62,664 nucleotides of DNA, from assembly GCA_000435835.1 (NCBI GenBank), contig FR883427.1, positions 68,855 through 131,518 of the forward strand, given 5' to 3'. The first letter of the stretch is position 1. Every line of letters begins with the position of its first letter. The translations under genes and the position numbers were made by a program. This stretch comes from Clostridium sp. CAG:221 (lineage in GTDB: Bacteria > Bacillota > Clostridia > Clostridiales > Clostridiaceae). Below are positions 7,567-16,186 of this stretch, in pieces. Below the pieces are notes generated by a model that saw nothing but the letters and a program-made list of their open reading frames with translations, searched no databases and was not told the DNA's origin.

Positions 7567-8064
7567 CTATTTATGTGGTGGAGGAGTAATAAGTGTATTT
7601 ACTAATATAGAGATTATTATTCCAAGGATTGTCTCACAAGATCTATTTAATGCATAATATAATGGATCAGAGTAAGCATGAGCAGTAGTTACTCCAAGAA
7701 ATGATATGCATGTGATATTAATTGCACCAGGCCTTTTAACTTTATTACATAGTGATATCATAATAATTATTCCAAAGCCAATTAACATATAGATTATCAA
7801 TTTAGAGACATATGTATTTGAAATATGATTTTCTAAAAATCTAAATATGAATAAGAATAATAACCCAGAAAATGCTCCAATTATAGTTCCACCGCCACGA
7901 TTTATGCCTGTATCAACAGAATTTGTAACGGTATCACCTAAACAAATAACTGCTGTAAGGCAAGCAAAAAATGGTTCATTAGGAATTAAAAGTAGACATA
8001 GAAAAACAGCAAGTCCTGATTTGAAAGTTCTAAGGCCTACTTTAGGTAATTTAAAGTAATTCAT
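7567..8064 (-). CDS. FUSC/aromatic acid exporter-like membrane protein
   Basis: 165 aa with four hydrophobic segments (about residues 15-48, 62-80, 88-112 and 138-160). The pattern LRTFKSGLAVFLCLLL, followed by a conserved AVICLGDT helix and a GRGGG-like RGGGTIIGA turn, is that of small ArAE/FUSC-type proteins (YgaE-like). The family is linked to aromatic acid export, but no substrate can be assigned. The start ATG at 8064 is preferred over an ATG three codons upstream because AGGAGAGG lies nine bases before it and directly abuts the other. Confidence 0.75.
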   Translation of the reverse strand: MNYFKLPKVGLRTFKSGLAVFLCLLLIPNEPFFACLTAVICLGDTVTNSVDTGINRGGGTIIGAFSGLLFLFIFRFLENHISNTYVSKLIIYMLIGFGIIIMISLCNKVKRPGAINITCISFLGVTTAHAYSDPLYYALNRSCETILGIIISILVNTLITPPPHK

Positions 8065-8135
8065 TGTATGCATCCTCTCCTGTTAATATTATAACAAATA
8101 AAAAACAAAAATATAGAGGCTTAAGTATATAAAAT

Positions 8136-8164
8136 TTGACAGTTTTTTTATTTTATAATATCAT
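8136..8164 (+). promoter_or_regulatory. promoter of metG T-box transcript
   Basis: TTGACA (8136-8141), 17-nt spacer, TATCAT (8159-8164). Drives the leader that begins about 8171. An alternative TATAAT at 8154 would give too short a spacer. Confidence 0.6.
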
Positions 8165-8170
8165 AAAATT

Positions 8171-8438
8171 GATAAATGCATAGAAGAGAAGAGTAGTATA
8201 ATTGATTGCTAAAGAGAGCTGGAGATGGTGGAAACCAGTGCATTGAAATTATATGAAGATGGCCTCGGAGCAGATCATCTGAAAATTTAAGTAAGATGAT
8301 ACGGGTGCAACCGTTATATTGCAAAGTGAAGATATTCACTTAATGAGAAATTTATTGTGAAATAAGTTTAAAATAGAGTGGTAACGCGTATATAACGTCT
8401 CTATATGGGCAAAACAGCTTATATAGAGGTTTTTTTTA
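8171..8438 (+). ncRNA. T-box riboswitch (tRNA-Met sensing) controlling metG
   Basis: Leader RNA that reads aminoacylation of its tRNA. Stem I begins around GAGAGCTGGAGATGGTGG; a Met codon ATG (8253-8255) sits in the expected specifier-loop position before CCTCGGAG. The T-box sequence AGAGTGGTAACGCG lies at about 8373-8388 (consensus AGGGTGGNACCGCG), followed by the intrinsic terminator CTCTATAT..ATATAGAG plus T8 (8397-8438). Uncharged tRNA-Met should stabilise the antiterminator and raise metG expression. Fills the 400-bp gap before metG. Confidence 0.93.
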
Positions 8439-8463
8439 TATAATTATTTTAGGAGGAATAGAT

Positions 8464-10407
8464 ATGTGTAAAAAACCTTACTATATAACTACACCAATTT
8501 ATTATCCATCAACTAAGCTACATATTGGTAATACATATACAACTGTAGCAGCTGATGCAATAGCAAGATATAAGAGATTAACAGGATATGATGTAATGTT
8601 CTTAACAGGAACAGATGAACATGGACAAAAGATTCAAAGAATTGCTGAAGAAAAGGGAATAATACCAAAAGAGCACGTTGATGAAATAGTTGCTGGAATC
8701 AAAGATTTATGGAGCATGATGAACATAAGCTACGATAAATTTATCAGAACTACTGATGATTATCATAAAGCAACAGTTCAAAAAATCTTTAAGCAATTAT
8801 ATGATCAAGGAGATATCTATAAGTCTTCATATGAAGGATTATACTGTACTCCATGTGAATCATTCTGGACTGAAACTCAATTAGTAGATGGAAATTGTCC
8901 TGATTGTGGAAGACCAGTAGAAACATCAAAGGAAGAAGCATACTTCTTCAGAATGAGCAAATATGCTGATAGATTAATGGAATATATTGAAGCTCACCCA
9001 GAATTTATACAACCAGAGTCAAGAAAAAATGAAATGGTTAATAACTTCTTAAAACCAGGTCTTCAAGATTTATGTGTATCAAGAACAAGCTTTAACTGGG
9101 GAATTCCTGTAACATTTGATGAAGGACACGTAGTTTATGTTTGGATAGATGCATTATCAAACTATATTTCTGCTTTAGGATATGGTAGTGATAATGACGA
9201 ATTATTCAAGAAATTCTGGCCTGCAGATGTTCATTTAATAGGTAAGGACATATTAAGATTCCATACTATTTACTGGCCAATAATGTTAATGGCATTAGGT
9301 CTTGAATTACCAAAGCAAGTATTTGGTCACGGATGGTTACTTGTTGATGGTGGAAAGATGTCAAAATCAAAAGGTAATGTAGTAGATCCAGTTACTTTAG
9401 TAGAAAACTTTGGAGTTGATGCTGTAAGATACTACTTATTAAGAGAAATTCCATTTGGAGCAGATGGATTATTTAATAATGAAATATTTATAAAGAAAAT
9501 AAACTCAGATTTATGTAATGACTTAGGAAACCTTCTTTCAAGAACAGTTGCAATGGTTGAAAAATACTTTGCTGGAGAAATTCCAGCACCACTTGCTAAA
9601 GAAGCAATAGATGATGAACTTATAACATTAGCATTAGAAACTCCTAAGAAAGTTTCAGCTTCAATAGATGAATTAAGAATTCCAGAAGCATTAGAGCATA
9701 TATTTGAACTTATAGGAAGAGCTAATAAATATATAGATGAAACAACTCCTTGGATATTAGCTAAGGATGAAGAAAAGAAAGAAAGACTTGGAACAGTTTT
9801 ATATAACTTAGTGGAAAGTTTAAGATTCTCTTCAGTATTATTATCAGCATTCTTACCTTCAACAAGTGAAAAGATAGATGCACAATTAAATATAACTACA
9901 AAATCATTTGAATCATTAAGCGGATTTGATGGAACTACTCCAGGAACTAAGGTTTCAAAAGGAGAAGCATTATTCCCTAGAATAGATGTTGAAAAGAAAT
10001 TAGAGGAATTAGAAGCTTTAAGATTAGCTACAATAGAAGCTAATAAGCCAAAAGAAGAATATAAAATGCAACCAATAAAGGAAGAAATCACAATCGATGA
10101 TTTTTCTAAGATAGATTTAAGAGTTGTAAAAGTTCTTGCTTGTGAGCAAATTAAGGGAGCTAAAAAGTTATTAAAATTAAAGGTTGATTTAAATGGTGAA
10201 GAAAGACAAGTGGTATCAGGAATAGCAGTACATTATAAGCCAGAAGAATTAGTTGGTAAGTATGTAGTTCTTGTTGCTAACTTAAAGCCAGTTAAATTAA
10301 GAGGAGAATTATCTCAAGGAATGATTCTAGCAGCATCAACAGATGATGATAGCATCTTAACTTTAGTAAATCCAGGCGAACTACCAACAGGAAGCCAAGT
10401 AAGATAA
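8464..10407 (+). CDS. metG: methionyl-tRNA synthetase
   Basis: Charges tRNA-Met with methionine using ATP; cytoplasmic. Class I signatures are present: the HIGH box as KLHIGNTYTT near residue 20 and KMSKS as GGKMSKSKGNV near residue 300. A Cys cluster (YCTPCESFWTE...NCPDCGRP, residues 127-150) is the zinc knuckle. The C-terminal domain (from about residue 540, IDDFSKIDLRVVKVLACE) is the Trbp111-like dimerisation and tRNA-binding module. 647 aa is the usual length. Under T-box control, with an AGGAGG ribosome binding site. Begins a gene order (metG-tatD-yabE-rnmV-ksgA) shared with Bacillus, interrupted here by a paralogue. Confidence 0.98.
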   Translation: MCKKPYYITTPIYYPSTKLHIGNTYTTVAADAIARYKRLTGYDVMFLTGTDEHGQKIQRIAEEKGIIPKEHVDEIVAGIKDLWSMMNISYDKFIRTTDDYHKATVQKIFKQLYDQGDIYKSSYEGLYCTPCESFWTETQLVDGNCPDCGRPVETSKEEAYFFRMSKYADRLMEYIEAHPEFIQPESRKNEMVNNFLKPGLQDLCVSRTSFNWGIPVTFDEGHVVYVWIDALSNYISALGYGSDNDELFKKFWPADVHLIGKDILRFHTIYWPIMLMALGLELPKQVFGHGWLLVDGGKMSKSKGNVVDPVTLVENFGVDAVRYYLLREIPFGADGLFNNEIFIKKINSDLCNDLGNLLSRTVAMVEKYFAGEIPAPLAKEAIDDELITLALETPKKVSASIDELRIPEALEHIFELIGRANKYIDETTPWILAKDEEKKERLGTVLYNLVESLRFSSVLLSAFLPSTSEKIDAQLNITTKSFESLSGFDGTTPGTKVSKGEALFPRIDVEKKLEELEALRLATIEANKPKEEYKMQPIKEEITIDDFSKIDLRVVKVLACEQIKGAKKLLKLKVDLNGEERQVVSGIAVHYKPEELVGKYVVLVANLKPVKLRGELSQGMILAASTDDDSILTLVNPGELPTGSQVR

Positions 10408-10414
10408 TTAAAAC

Positions 10415-10445
10415 AAGGTGTTGAGCATGCTCAACACCTTATTTT
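10415..10445 (+). terminator. rho-independent terminator of metG
   Basis: AAGGTGTTGAGC/GCTCAACACCTT inverted repeat directly after metG, followed by an imperfect T-rich tract. Confidence 0.75.
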
Positions 10446-10462
10446 AAAATTGAGAACTTAGG

Positions 10463-10608
<146 letters not shown>

Positions 10609-10626
10609 AAAAAGAGGGGGTATTTT

Positions 10627-12255
10627 ATGAATATATTAATAGGTAATGCATGGCCATATGCCAATGGACCACTTCATTTAGGAAGAATAGCAGTGCTACT
10701 TCCAGGAGATATCTTAGCTAGATATCATAGGATGATGGGGGATGATGTTATTTTTCTTTCAGGAACAGACTGTCATGGTACTCCTGTTACAACTAAGGCT
10801 GAAGAGGAAGGAATAACTCCACTAGAAACAGTGGAGAAATATCACAATGAATTTAAGAAATGTTTCAAGACATTAGGGTTCTCTTTTGATATTTTTGAAA
10901 AAACACATACTTATTATCATGAAGATAAAGTTAAAGAGTTTATTTTAGATTTATATGATAAGGGATATATTTATGAAAAGGAAGTTGAACAGACTTTTTG
11001 TGAAAAGTGCAATTGTTATTTAGAAGATAAAAATATTGAAGGGCTATGTCCTGTTTGTGGAGAAAAAGCTCATGGATATGGCTGTAGCAAATGTCAGGCG
11101 CAATTTGAGTCTTATGAAGTAAGGGATAAAGTTTGTACAATTTGTGGAGAAAAGCCTGTAGTAAGAAAAACAAAACATTTATTTTTCACCTTATCTAAAT
11201 TTGAAAATGATGTTAAGCGTATGTATATAAAGCAAAATGGTTGGAGAAAGAATGCACAAACCATAGTTAAGAGATATCTTGATGAAGGTTTGAGGGATAG
11301 AGCTGTAACAAGAGATTTTAACTGGGGTGTCCATGTACCTTTAGAGGGTTATGAAGACAAGAGGATATTCGTATGGATTGAAGCTGTAATGGGATATCTT
11401 ACAGCTAGTATTAAATGTCTTGAAGAAAGAAATGAAGATTGGAGAGAGTATTGGCAGGGAGATGATTCGAGAATTTATTTTGTTCATGGAAAAGATAATA
11501 TACCGTTCCATACAGTTATTTTCCCTGCTATATTAGTAGGATTAGGCATAAAAAATCCAAATTTAAGAATTATATCAAGTGAATATTTAAAGCTTGAAGG
11601 AAAATCTTTCTCAGCAGCAAAGAACTGGGCTATATGGGCTGATTATATAGCTAAGAATTATAATATAGATAGCTTTAGATATTATTTAGCTTTAAATTCT
11701 CCTGAAGAAAAAGATGCTGATTTTACCTGGAGAGATTATATAAACGTTAATAACCACGATTTAGCAGCAAACTTAGGAGGTTTTACAAGTAAAGTTATTT
11801 CTTTTGTTAATAAAAAATACAATGGAAGAATACCTAGTGGAAAGATTAGCAAGGAATTAAAAGAAGAAATGTTTAACTTGTATTTCCAAGTTGGAGATAA
11901 TATTGAAGAGGGATATTTCAAGGAGGCACTTACCTTAGTGATGAATTTCTGTAAAAAGTATAGAAAATATTTTGATTCAGCAAATGTATGGGCTCTTATA
12001 AACACTAATCCAGCAAAATGCAGTGAGGTTATATATAATTGCATACAGATAATAGTGAATTTATCTAATTTATTAGAGCCTTTTATACCAAATACTTGCG
12101 AAAAAATAAGAAAGTCATTGAAAATAGAAGAACCTATTTGGAGTTATATTGAGCAAAATAACGTTAGAATAGATGAAATAGCTATATTATTTAATAAGAT
12201 TGATAAAAAAAGAGCTATAGAAGAGGTAAATATATTAAAAGAAAAAAGAACATAA
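10627..12255 (+). CDS. second methionyl-tRNA synthetase-like protein (MetRS paralogue)
   Basis: 542-aa class I synthetase paralogue. The N-terminus IGNAWPYANGPLHLGRIA holds the HIGH-like PLHLG box, with GTDCHGTPV following. Two zinc-type Cys pairs (CEKCNCY...LCPVCG and CSKCQAQ...CTICGE, residues 118-180) match the four-knuckle MetRS form found in E. coli and archaea. The KMSKS loop is altered to EGKSFSAAKNW, and the C-terminal Trbp111-like domain is absent. ATG at 10627 follows an AGAGGGGG ribosome binding site; in-frame upstream codons are repeat DNA. Not preceded by a T-box. Could be an active second MetRS (such forms give resistance to MetRS inhibitors elsewhere) or have a changed role. 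Confidence 0.8.
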   Translation: MNILIGNAWPYANGPLHLGRIAVLLPGDILARYHRMMGDDVIFLSGTDCHGTPVTTKAEEEGITPLETVEKYHNEFKKCFKTLGFSFDIFEKTHTYYHEDKVKEFILDLYDKGYIYEKEVEQTFCEKCNCYLEDKNIEGLCPVCGEKAHGYGCSKCQAQFESYEVRDKVCTICGEKPVVRKTKHLFFTLSKFENDVKRMYIKQNGWRKNAQTIVKRYLDEGLRDRAVTRDFNWGVHVPLEGYEDKRIFVWIEAVMGYLTASIKCLEERNEDWREYWQGDDSRIYFVHGKDNIPFHTVIFPAILVGLGIKNPNLRIISSEYLKLEGKSFSAAKNWAIWADYIAKNYNIDSFRYYLALNSPEEKDADFTWRDYINVNNHDLAANLGGFTSKVISFVNKKYNGRIPSGKISKELKEEMFNLYFQVGDNIEEGYFKEALTLVMNFCKKYRKYFDSANVWALINTNPAKCSEVIYNCIQIIVNLSNLLEPFIPNTCEKIRKSLKIEEPIWSYIEQNNVRIDEIAILFNKIDKKRAIEEVNILKEKRT

Positions 12256-12349
12256 AAAAACCTAGAGCTATTACATTTGGGGGACGAATAGCTCTAGGAC
12301 CAACTATATAAAGATGGTTTTAGGGGTAAATAATAATGCTTTAACTACT
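12254..12349 (-). ncRNA. candidate C-rich small RNA
   Basis: On the minus strand a promoter-like TTGACA (12383-12378) and TAATAT (12361-12356; 16-nt spacer) precede about 96 nt containing an ACCCCU segment and a perfect 12-bp hairpin (CCTAGAGCTATT/AATAGCTCTAGG, 12261-12298) whose 14-nt loop presents CGUCCCCCAAAUGU. Seven U residues follow the hairpin at 12260-12254. On the plus strand there is no T-run, so the terminator belongs to a minus-strand transcript although no minus-strand gene is present. Layout resembles Firmicute C-rich regulatory RNAs that bind Shine-Dalgarno sequences. Not matched to a named family. Confidence 0.55.
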
Positions 12350-12490
12350 TTACAAATATTATAATAAAGATATTATGTGTCAATATGGTGTCAAATAAAG
12401 AAAGAAAATATGAATAAAAACTTTCGAAAAAATTAAGAATTATTTACTAAGTACATATATTGACAGTTTTATGAAGGGGAGAAGAGAAAG

Positions 12491-13264
12491 ATGTTAATGA
12501 ATTTAGTAGCGATTATACCACTTTTAGTAATGTTAGTTATATTCATTGGACAAGCTATATGGGTAGCTAGAGATGCAATGAAGAAAGGTGAGGAGTTTTG
12601 GTGGTTATGGACAATTATTTCAGTAATTGTTTTTCCAATAGGTATAATTATTTATATTTTAGTATCTAGAAATAACAAAAATATATGTAATAATTGTGGT
12701 AAGGCAACACCTAAGAACACTAATGCTTGCCCATACTGTGGAATAAGCTATAACAAAACTTGTCCAAGCTGTGGAGAAAAGGTAGAGAGAGGGTGGCAAT
12801 ATTGTGCTAATTGTGCTGAAAAGCTACCAGAGGGAATTGTTACAACAAAGAATAATAAAGGTGTATCAAAAAATCAGAAATTAGCTATAGCAGTAGTTAT
12901 TGCAGTCTTTTTAATAGTAATAAGCACTCCTGTTATTACATTTATAGAGTATCTTAATATTGGAAATCACTATGAAGAGGTTGTAGTAAGAAATGATTAT
13001 TTTTGCAATCAACAGTTTGAAGAAGAACATACAGGAACTAGAAGTTATACTATGTCTCCAACAATAATTAATTATGAAGGAAAGATAAAAAGCGGCTCTG
13101 TAGTTATTAAGTCTTATGATAGTAGTGGAAACTTACTTCAGGAAAGCCAAGTAATAAAAGAAAAAAATGCTGAAGGAAGTTTTAATACTGGATACGGTGG
13201 AGAAAAAGTGAAAGTAACAGTTGAGTTCACTGATTTTAAAGGTGAATTTAAAATGTATAGATAA
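12491..13264 (+). CDS. membrane protein with PLD-nuclease-N-type segment and zinc ribbons
   Basis: 257 aa. Residues 1-60 hold two hydrophobic helices with GQAIWVARDAMKKGEEFWWLWTII, the pattern of the small two-helix PLDc_N (cardiolipin synthase N-terminal) domain. Two zinc ribbons follow: CNNCGKATP...CPYCG and CPSCGEKVERGWQYCANC (residues 68-112). A further membrane helix (about 132-153) leads to a C-terminal extracytoplasmic region of about 100 aa with beta-type sequence. Ribosome binding site GGGGAGAAGAG. No enzymatic motif; a regulatory or envelope role is only a guess. Confidence 0.65.
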   Translation: MLMNLVAIIPLLVMLVIFIGQAIWVARDAMKKGEEFWWLWTIISVIVFPIGIIIYILVSRNNKNICNNCGKATPKNTNACPYCGISYNKTCPSCGEKVERGWQYCANCAEKLPEGIVTTKNNKGVSKNQKLAIAVVIAVFLIVISTPVITFIEYLNIGNHYEEVVVRNDYFCNQQFEEEHTGTRSYTMSPTIINYEGKIKSGSVVIKSYDSSGNLLQESQVIKEKNAEGSFNTGYGGEKVKVTVEFTDFKGEFKMYR

Positions 13265-13316
13265 TATATAAAACTACATATTATATATGTAAAATTATAA
13301 AAATATGGAGGAAGTC

Positions 13317-14102
13317 ATGGAAAATAAATATAGGATTATTGATACTCATGCTCATTATGATGATGAAGCATACGATGAAGATAGGGAAGAAGTATTAAAA
13401 CAAATAAAAGAAGCAGGTGTAGAACAGCTGATGAATATAGCTTGCTCAAAGGAAAGTATAGAAACTACTAATAATTTGACATTAGAATATGATTTTATAT
13501 ATGGAGCATTAGGTATTCATCCAAGCGATGCAAATGATTATAATGAAGAAGTTAGAAATGATATTATTGCTAAGGTCAAAGCAAATAAAAAAATATTAGC
13601 CATTGGAGAAATTGGCTTAGATTATTATTGGGATGAAAATCCAGATAGAGAAATTCAAAAATTCGTATTTAGAGAACAAATGAAGTTGGCAGAAGAATTA
13701 AATCTTCCTGTAGTTATTCATGATAGAGATGCACATGTAGACACATTAGAAATTATGAAGAGTTTTCCTAATGTTAGAGGAGTAGTTCATTGTTTTTCAG
13801 GTAGTGTTGAATTTGCAAAAGAATGTGTAAAGCTTGGTTATTATATTGGAATCACAGGGGTTGTTACATTTAAGAATGCAAGAAAGATATGTGAAGTAGT
13901 TGAAGCTATACCATTAGATAGATTATTGGTTGAAACTGATTGTCCTTATATGGCACCTACACCATATAGAGGAAAAAGAAATAAATCAGATTATATTGAA
14001 CATATAATAGAACAAATTTCTAAAATAAAGGAAATTGACCCTAAAGAAGTGAATATGGCTGTAAATAATAATTTTAATAACTTGATTGGATATTCCAAAT
14101 AA
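13317..14102 (+). CDS. TatD family metal-dependent hydrolase (DNase)
   Basis: TatD proteins are metal-dependent (deoxyribo)nucleases of the amidohydrolase fold. Metal ligands appear in order: IDTHAHYDD (His-x-His), a Glu in AIGEIGLDYYW, His in PVVIHDRDAH, His in GVVHCFSGS, and Asp in LVETDCPYMAP. The start ATG at 13317 is preferred over one four codons earlier because GGAGGAAG precedes it at the right distance and overlaps the earlier codon. 261 aa is standard. It sits between metG and yabE homologues as in Bacillus, where it is yabD/tatD. Confidence 0.95.
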   Translation: MENKYRIIDTHAHYDDEAYDEDREEVLKQIKEAGVEQLMNIACSKESIETTNNLTLEYDFIYGALGIHPSDANDYNEEVRNDIIAKVKANKKILAIGEIGLDYYWDENPDREIQKFVFREQMKLAEELNLPVVIHDRDAHVDTLEIMKSFPNVRGVVHCFSGSVEFAKECVKLGYYIGITGVVTFKNARKICEVVEAIPLDRLLVETDCPYMAPTPYRGKRNKSDYIEHIIEQISKIKEIDPKEVNMAVNNNFNNLIGYSK

Positions 14103-14316
14103 AGTAAAATAGAAGAAAGGTATTACAAAAAATTCCAATTTTATTTGGTGAACTAACTTATAAACTGTGTACAAGTTATCATTTTCATTATTAATTTTTT
14201 TATGACGCAGTGCATTTTATTAACAGTTTATTAAGCGGTAAGAGGGTGAATTTGACAAAAACTTAGATTCTATAATATAATTCAAAAGACACTCTTGCCA
14301 AAGGAGGTTGAAAAAG

Positions 14317-15378
14317 ATGATGGAAAAATGTAAGGAATACCTTAAAAACAATTTTTCTAATGGTCCTAAGGCAAAAAAAATATTAGCAATTACTGCACCA
14401 CTTTTCGTTATAAGTGTTATGTCAATATGTGTAGTAGCTAATGCAAGAAAAACTGTAACAATAAACGTAGATGGAAATGAACAAACATTTGTCACATATA
14501 AAAGGACTATTAAAGGTGTGCTAAAGCAAGCAGGAGTTAAGTTAGGCTCCAAGGATAAGGTTGAACCAGCTTTAGGAAAGAAATTAGTTAAAGACGAAGT
14601 AATAGAGGTAAGAAAAGCGGTTAACGTAGAAATAGTATCAAAGGATAAGACAATATCAATAGTGACGGCAGAGCCAACTATTGGTGATATGCTTGAAGCT
14701 GAAATAGAAAAACTTAAAGCTGAAAACATTGAATTTGATAAAGATGAGGATGAGGTTATCCCTAGTCTTGATACAAAAATTAAGGACAACCTGTCAATTC
14801 AATTGGTAGATGTAGAAGTATTAAATGAGGTATCAACTAATACCATTGCATATGATACTTTAACAGAAGAAGACAATACTATGGAAGTTAATACTACAAA
14901 GGTAAAACAATCAGGTGAAGAAGGTCAAGTAGAAGTCACTTATAAAGTTACAAAAAAGAATGGCAAAGAGGTTTCAAGAGAACAAGTAAGTTCTAAGGTA
15001 TTAAAGGAAGCAGTTACTGAAATAGTAGTACAGGGAACAGCTAAACTATATGCAAGCAGAAGTGGAGAAACAGGAACATATAAAGATGTTGTATATTGCC
15101 AAGCTACAGCATATACAGGTGGAGGCTTGACAGCAACAGGTTCAGTGCCAACATATAACCCAAGTGGGATAAGTACAATTTCAGTAGATCCAAGTGTAAT
15201 ACCGTTAGGATCTTTAGTATATGTTGATGGCTATGGAAAAGCTATAGCAGCAGATACTGGTGGAGCTATTCAAGGTAACATTATCGATGTATATGTTAAC
15301 TCAAATAGTGATGCTATTAATTGGGGAAGACAATATAACGTACCAGTTTATATTATAGCTTACCCTGGAGAATGGTAG
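14317..15378 (+). CDS. YabE-like protein: DUF348, G5 and 3D domains
   Basis: Cell-surface protein related to resuscitation-promoting factors. After a membrane anchor (residues 22-42) come two DUF348 repeats (VTINVDGNEQTFVTYKRTIKGVLKQAG and VEIVSKDKTISIVTAEPTIGDML), a G5 domain (about 175-245) and a C-terminal 3D domain, named for three Asp residues, seen in CQATAYTGGG, ISVDPSVIPLGSLVYVDGYG, IAADTGGAI and GNIIDVYV. 3D domains act in lytic transglycosylase-type enzymes. An AAGGAGG ribosome binding site sets the start at 14317; the upstream in-frame TTG abuts it. Gene order matches yabE of Bacillus. A strong terminator follows. Confidence 0.92.
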   Translation: MMEKCKEYLKNNFSNGPKAKKILAITAPLFVISVMSICVVANARKTVTINVDGNEQTFVTYKRTIKGVLKQAGVKLGSKDKVEPALGKKLVKDEVIEVRKAVNVEIVSKDKTISIVTAEPTIGDMLEAEIEKLKAENIEFDKDEDEVIPSLDTKIKDNLSIQLVDVEVLNEVSTNTIAYDTLTEEDNTMEVNTTKVKQSGEEGQVEVTYKVTKKNGKEVSREQVSSKVLKEAVTEIVVQGTAKLYASRSGETGTYKDVVYCQATAYTGGGLTATGSVPTYNPSGISTISVDPSVIPLGSLVYVDGYGKAIAADTGGAIQGNIIDVYVNSNSDAINWGRQYNVPVYIIAYPGEW

Positions 15379-15379
15379 G

Positions 15380-15410
15380 AAAAAAAGATGGTCAAAGACC
15401 ATCTTTTTTT
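15380..15410 (+). terminator. rho-independent terminator of yabE-like gene
   Basis: AAAAAAGATGGTC/GACCATCTTTTTTT hairpin two nt after the stop codon. Confidence 0.92.
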
Positions 15411-15412
15411 AA

Positions 15413-15555
15413 TTATGAATTGAGAATTATGAATTATGAATTAATGATGAAACTCAAAGAGTTTCTAATTATATATTTCTAAACTCCCTTAAAGGAGTTT
15501 ATTCCACAATTCATCATTCATCACTCACCATTCATCATTACCTAAGTTCATCATT
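15413..15555 (-). repeat. dispersed intergenic repeat, copy 5 (reverse)
   Basis: Reverse-oriented copy: GAAACTC..GAGTTTC hairpin, then AAACTCC..GGAGTTT hairpin, with ATTATGAATTATGAATTA and AATTCATCATTCATCACT arms. Occupies nearly all of the gap between the yabE-like gene and rnmV. Confidence 0.85.
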
Positions 15556-15630
15556 TAACAAAAGGGTTTGACATAATTGATAGATAGGGATACATTAATA
15601 GAAGAGATATAAGGAAAAGGGGAATATGCT

Positions 15631-16185
15631 TTGATTAAAGAAGTTATTGTAGTGGAAGGACGAGATGATATTACGGCTGTAAAACAAGCTGTAGATGCAG
15701 AGCTTATTGCTGTAGGTGGTTTTGGAATTAATGCAAAAGTCATTGAAAGAATTAAGGAAGCTCAAAAGAGAAAAGGTGTTATAGTTTTAACAGATCCTGA
15801 TTTTGCAGGAGAAAAAATAAGAAGTATAATATCTAAACGTGTAAAAGGTATAAAACATGCTTATATAGCACAAGAGGATGGAATTAAAGGTGATGATATA
15901 GGTGTTGAAAATGCATCGCCAGAAGTAATTAGAGAAGCCTTAGAAAGAGCAAAGGTATCAGAGGAAGATAGAGAGCCTACATTTGATGCACAAGATATGT
16001 TTTATTTTAAATTAAATGGAGATGCACGTTCTAAAGAAAGAAGAATGAAATTAGGCAAGGAATTAGGCTTAGGTTATGGTAATGCTAGTCAAATGCTTTC
16101 AAGATTAAATAATTATGGCATTACTAAAGAAGAATTTATTAAAGCTATAAATAAAGTAGAAAAACAAATTGAAGAGGGAAAATAA
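15631..16185 (+). CDS. rnmV: ribonuclease M5
   Basis: Toprim-domain RNase that makes the final cuts maturing 5S rRNA in low-GC Gram-positives, with ribosomal protein L18 as partner. The N-terminal Toprim has the catalytic Glu in VVEGRDD (residues 7-13) and the acidic pair in LTDPDFAGEKI (about 54-64). The C-terminal half is the M5-specific domain. 184 aa is typical. Start is TTG at 15631 after AAAAGGGGAA; the ATG six bases upstream is out of frame. The ksgA start lies one base after the rnmV stop, the conserved pairing. Confidence 0.95.
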   Translation: MIKEVIVVEGRDDITAVKQAVDAELIAVGGFGINAKVIERIKEAQKRKGVIVLTDPDFAGEKIRSIISKRVKGIKHAYIAQEDGIKGDDIGVENASPEVIREALERAKVSEEDREPTFDAQDMFYFKLNGDARSKERRMKLGKELGLGYGNASQMLSRLNNYGITKEEFIKAINKVEKQIEEGK

Positions 16186-16186
16186 T

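Noticed and set aside
9432..10091. Long minus-strand ORF inside metG
   Set aside because: Lies fully antisense to a clear synthetase gene, has no recognisable domain and no ribosome binding site; shadow frame.
14220..14789. Minus-strand Ser-rich ORF over the yabE-like gene
   Set aside because: Low-complexity Ser/Leu composition typical of the antisense of an AT-rich gene; the plus strand has domains and a strong ribosome binding site.
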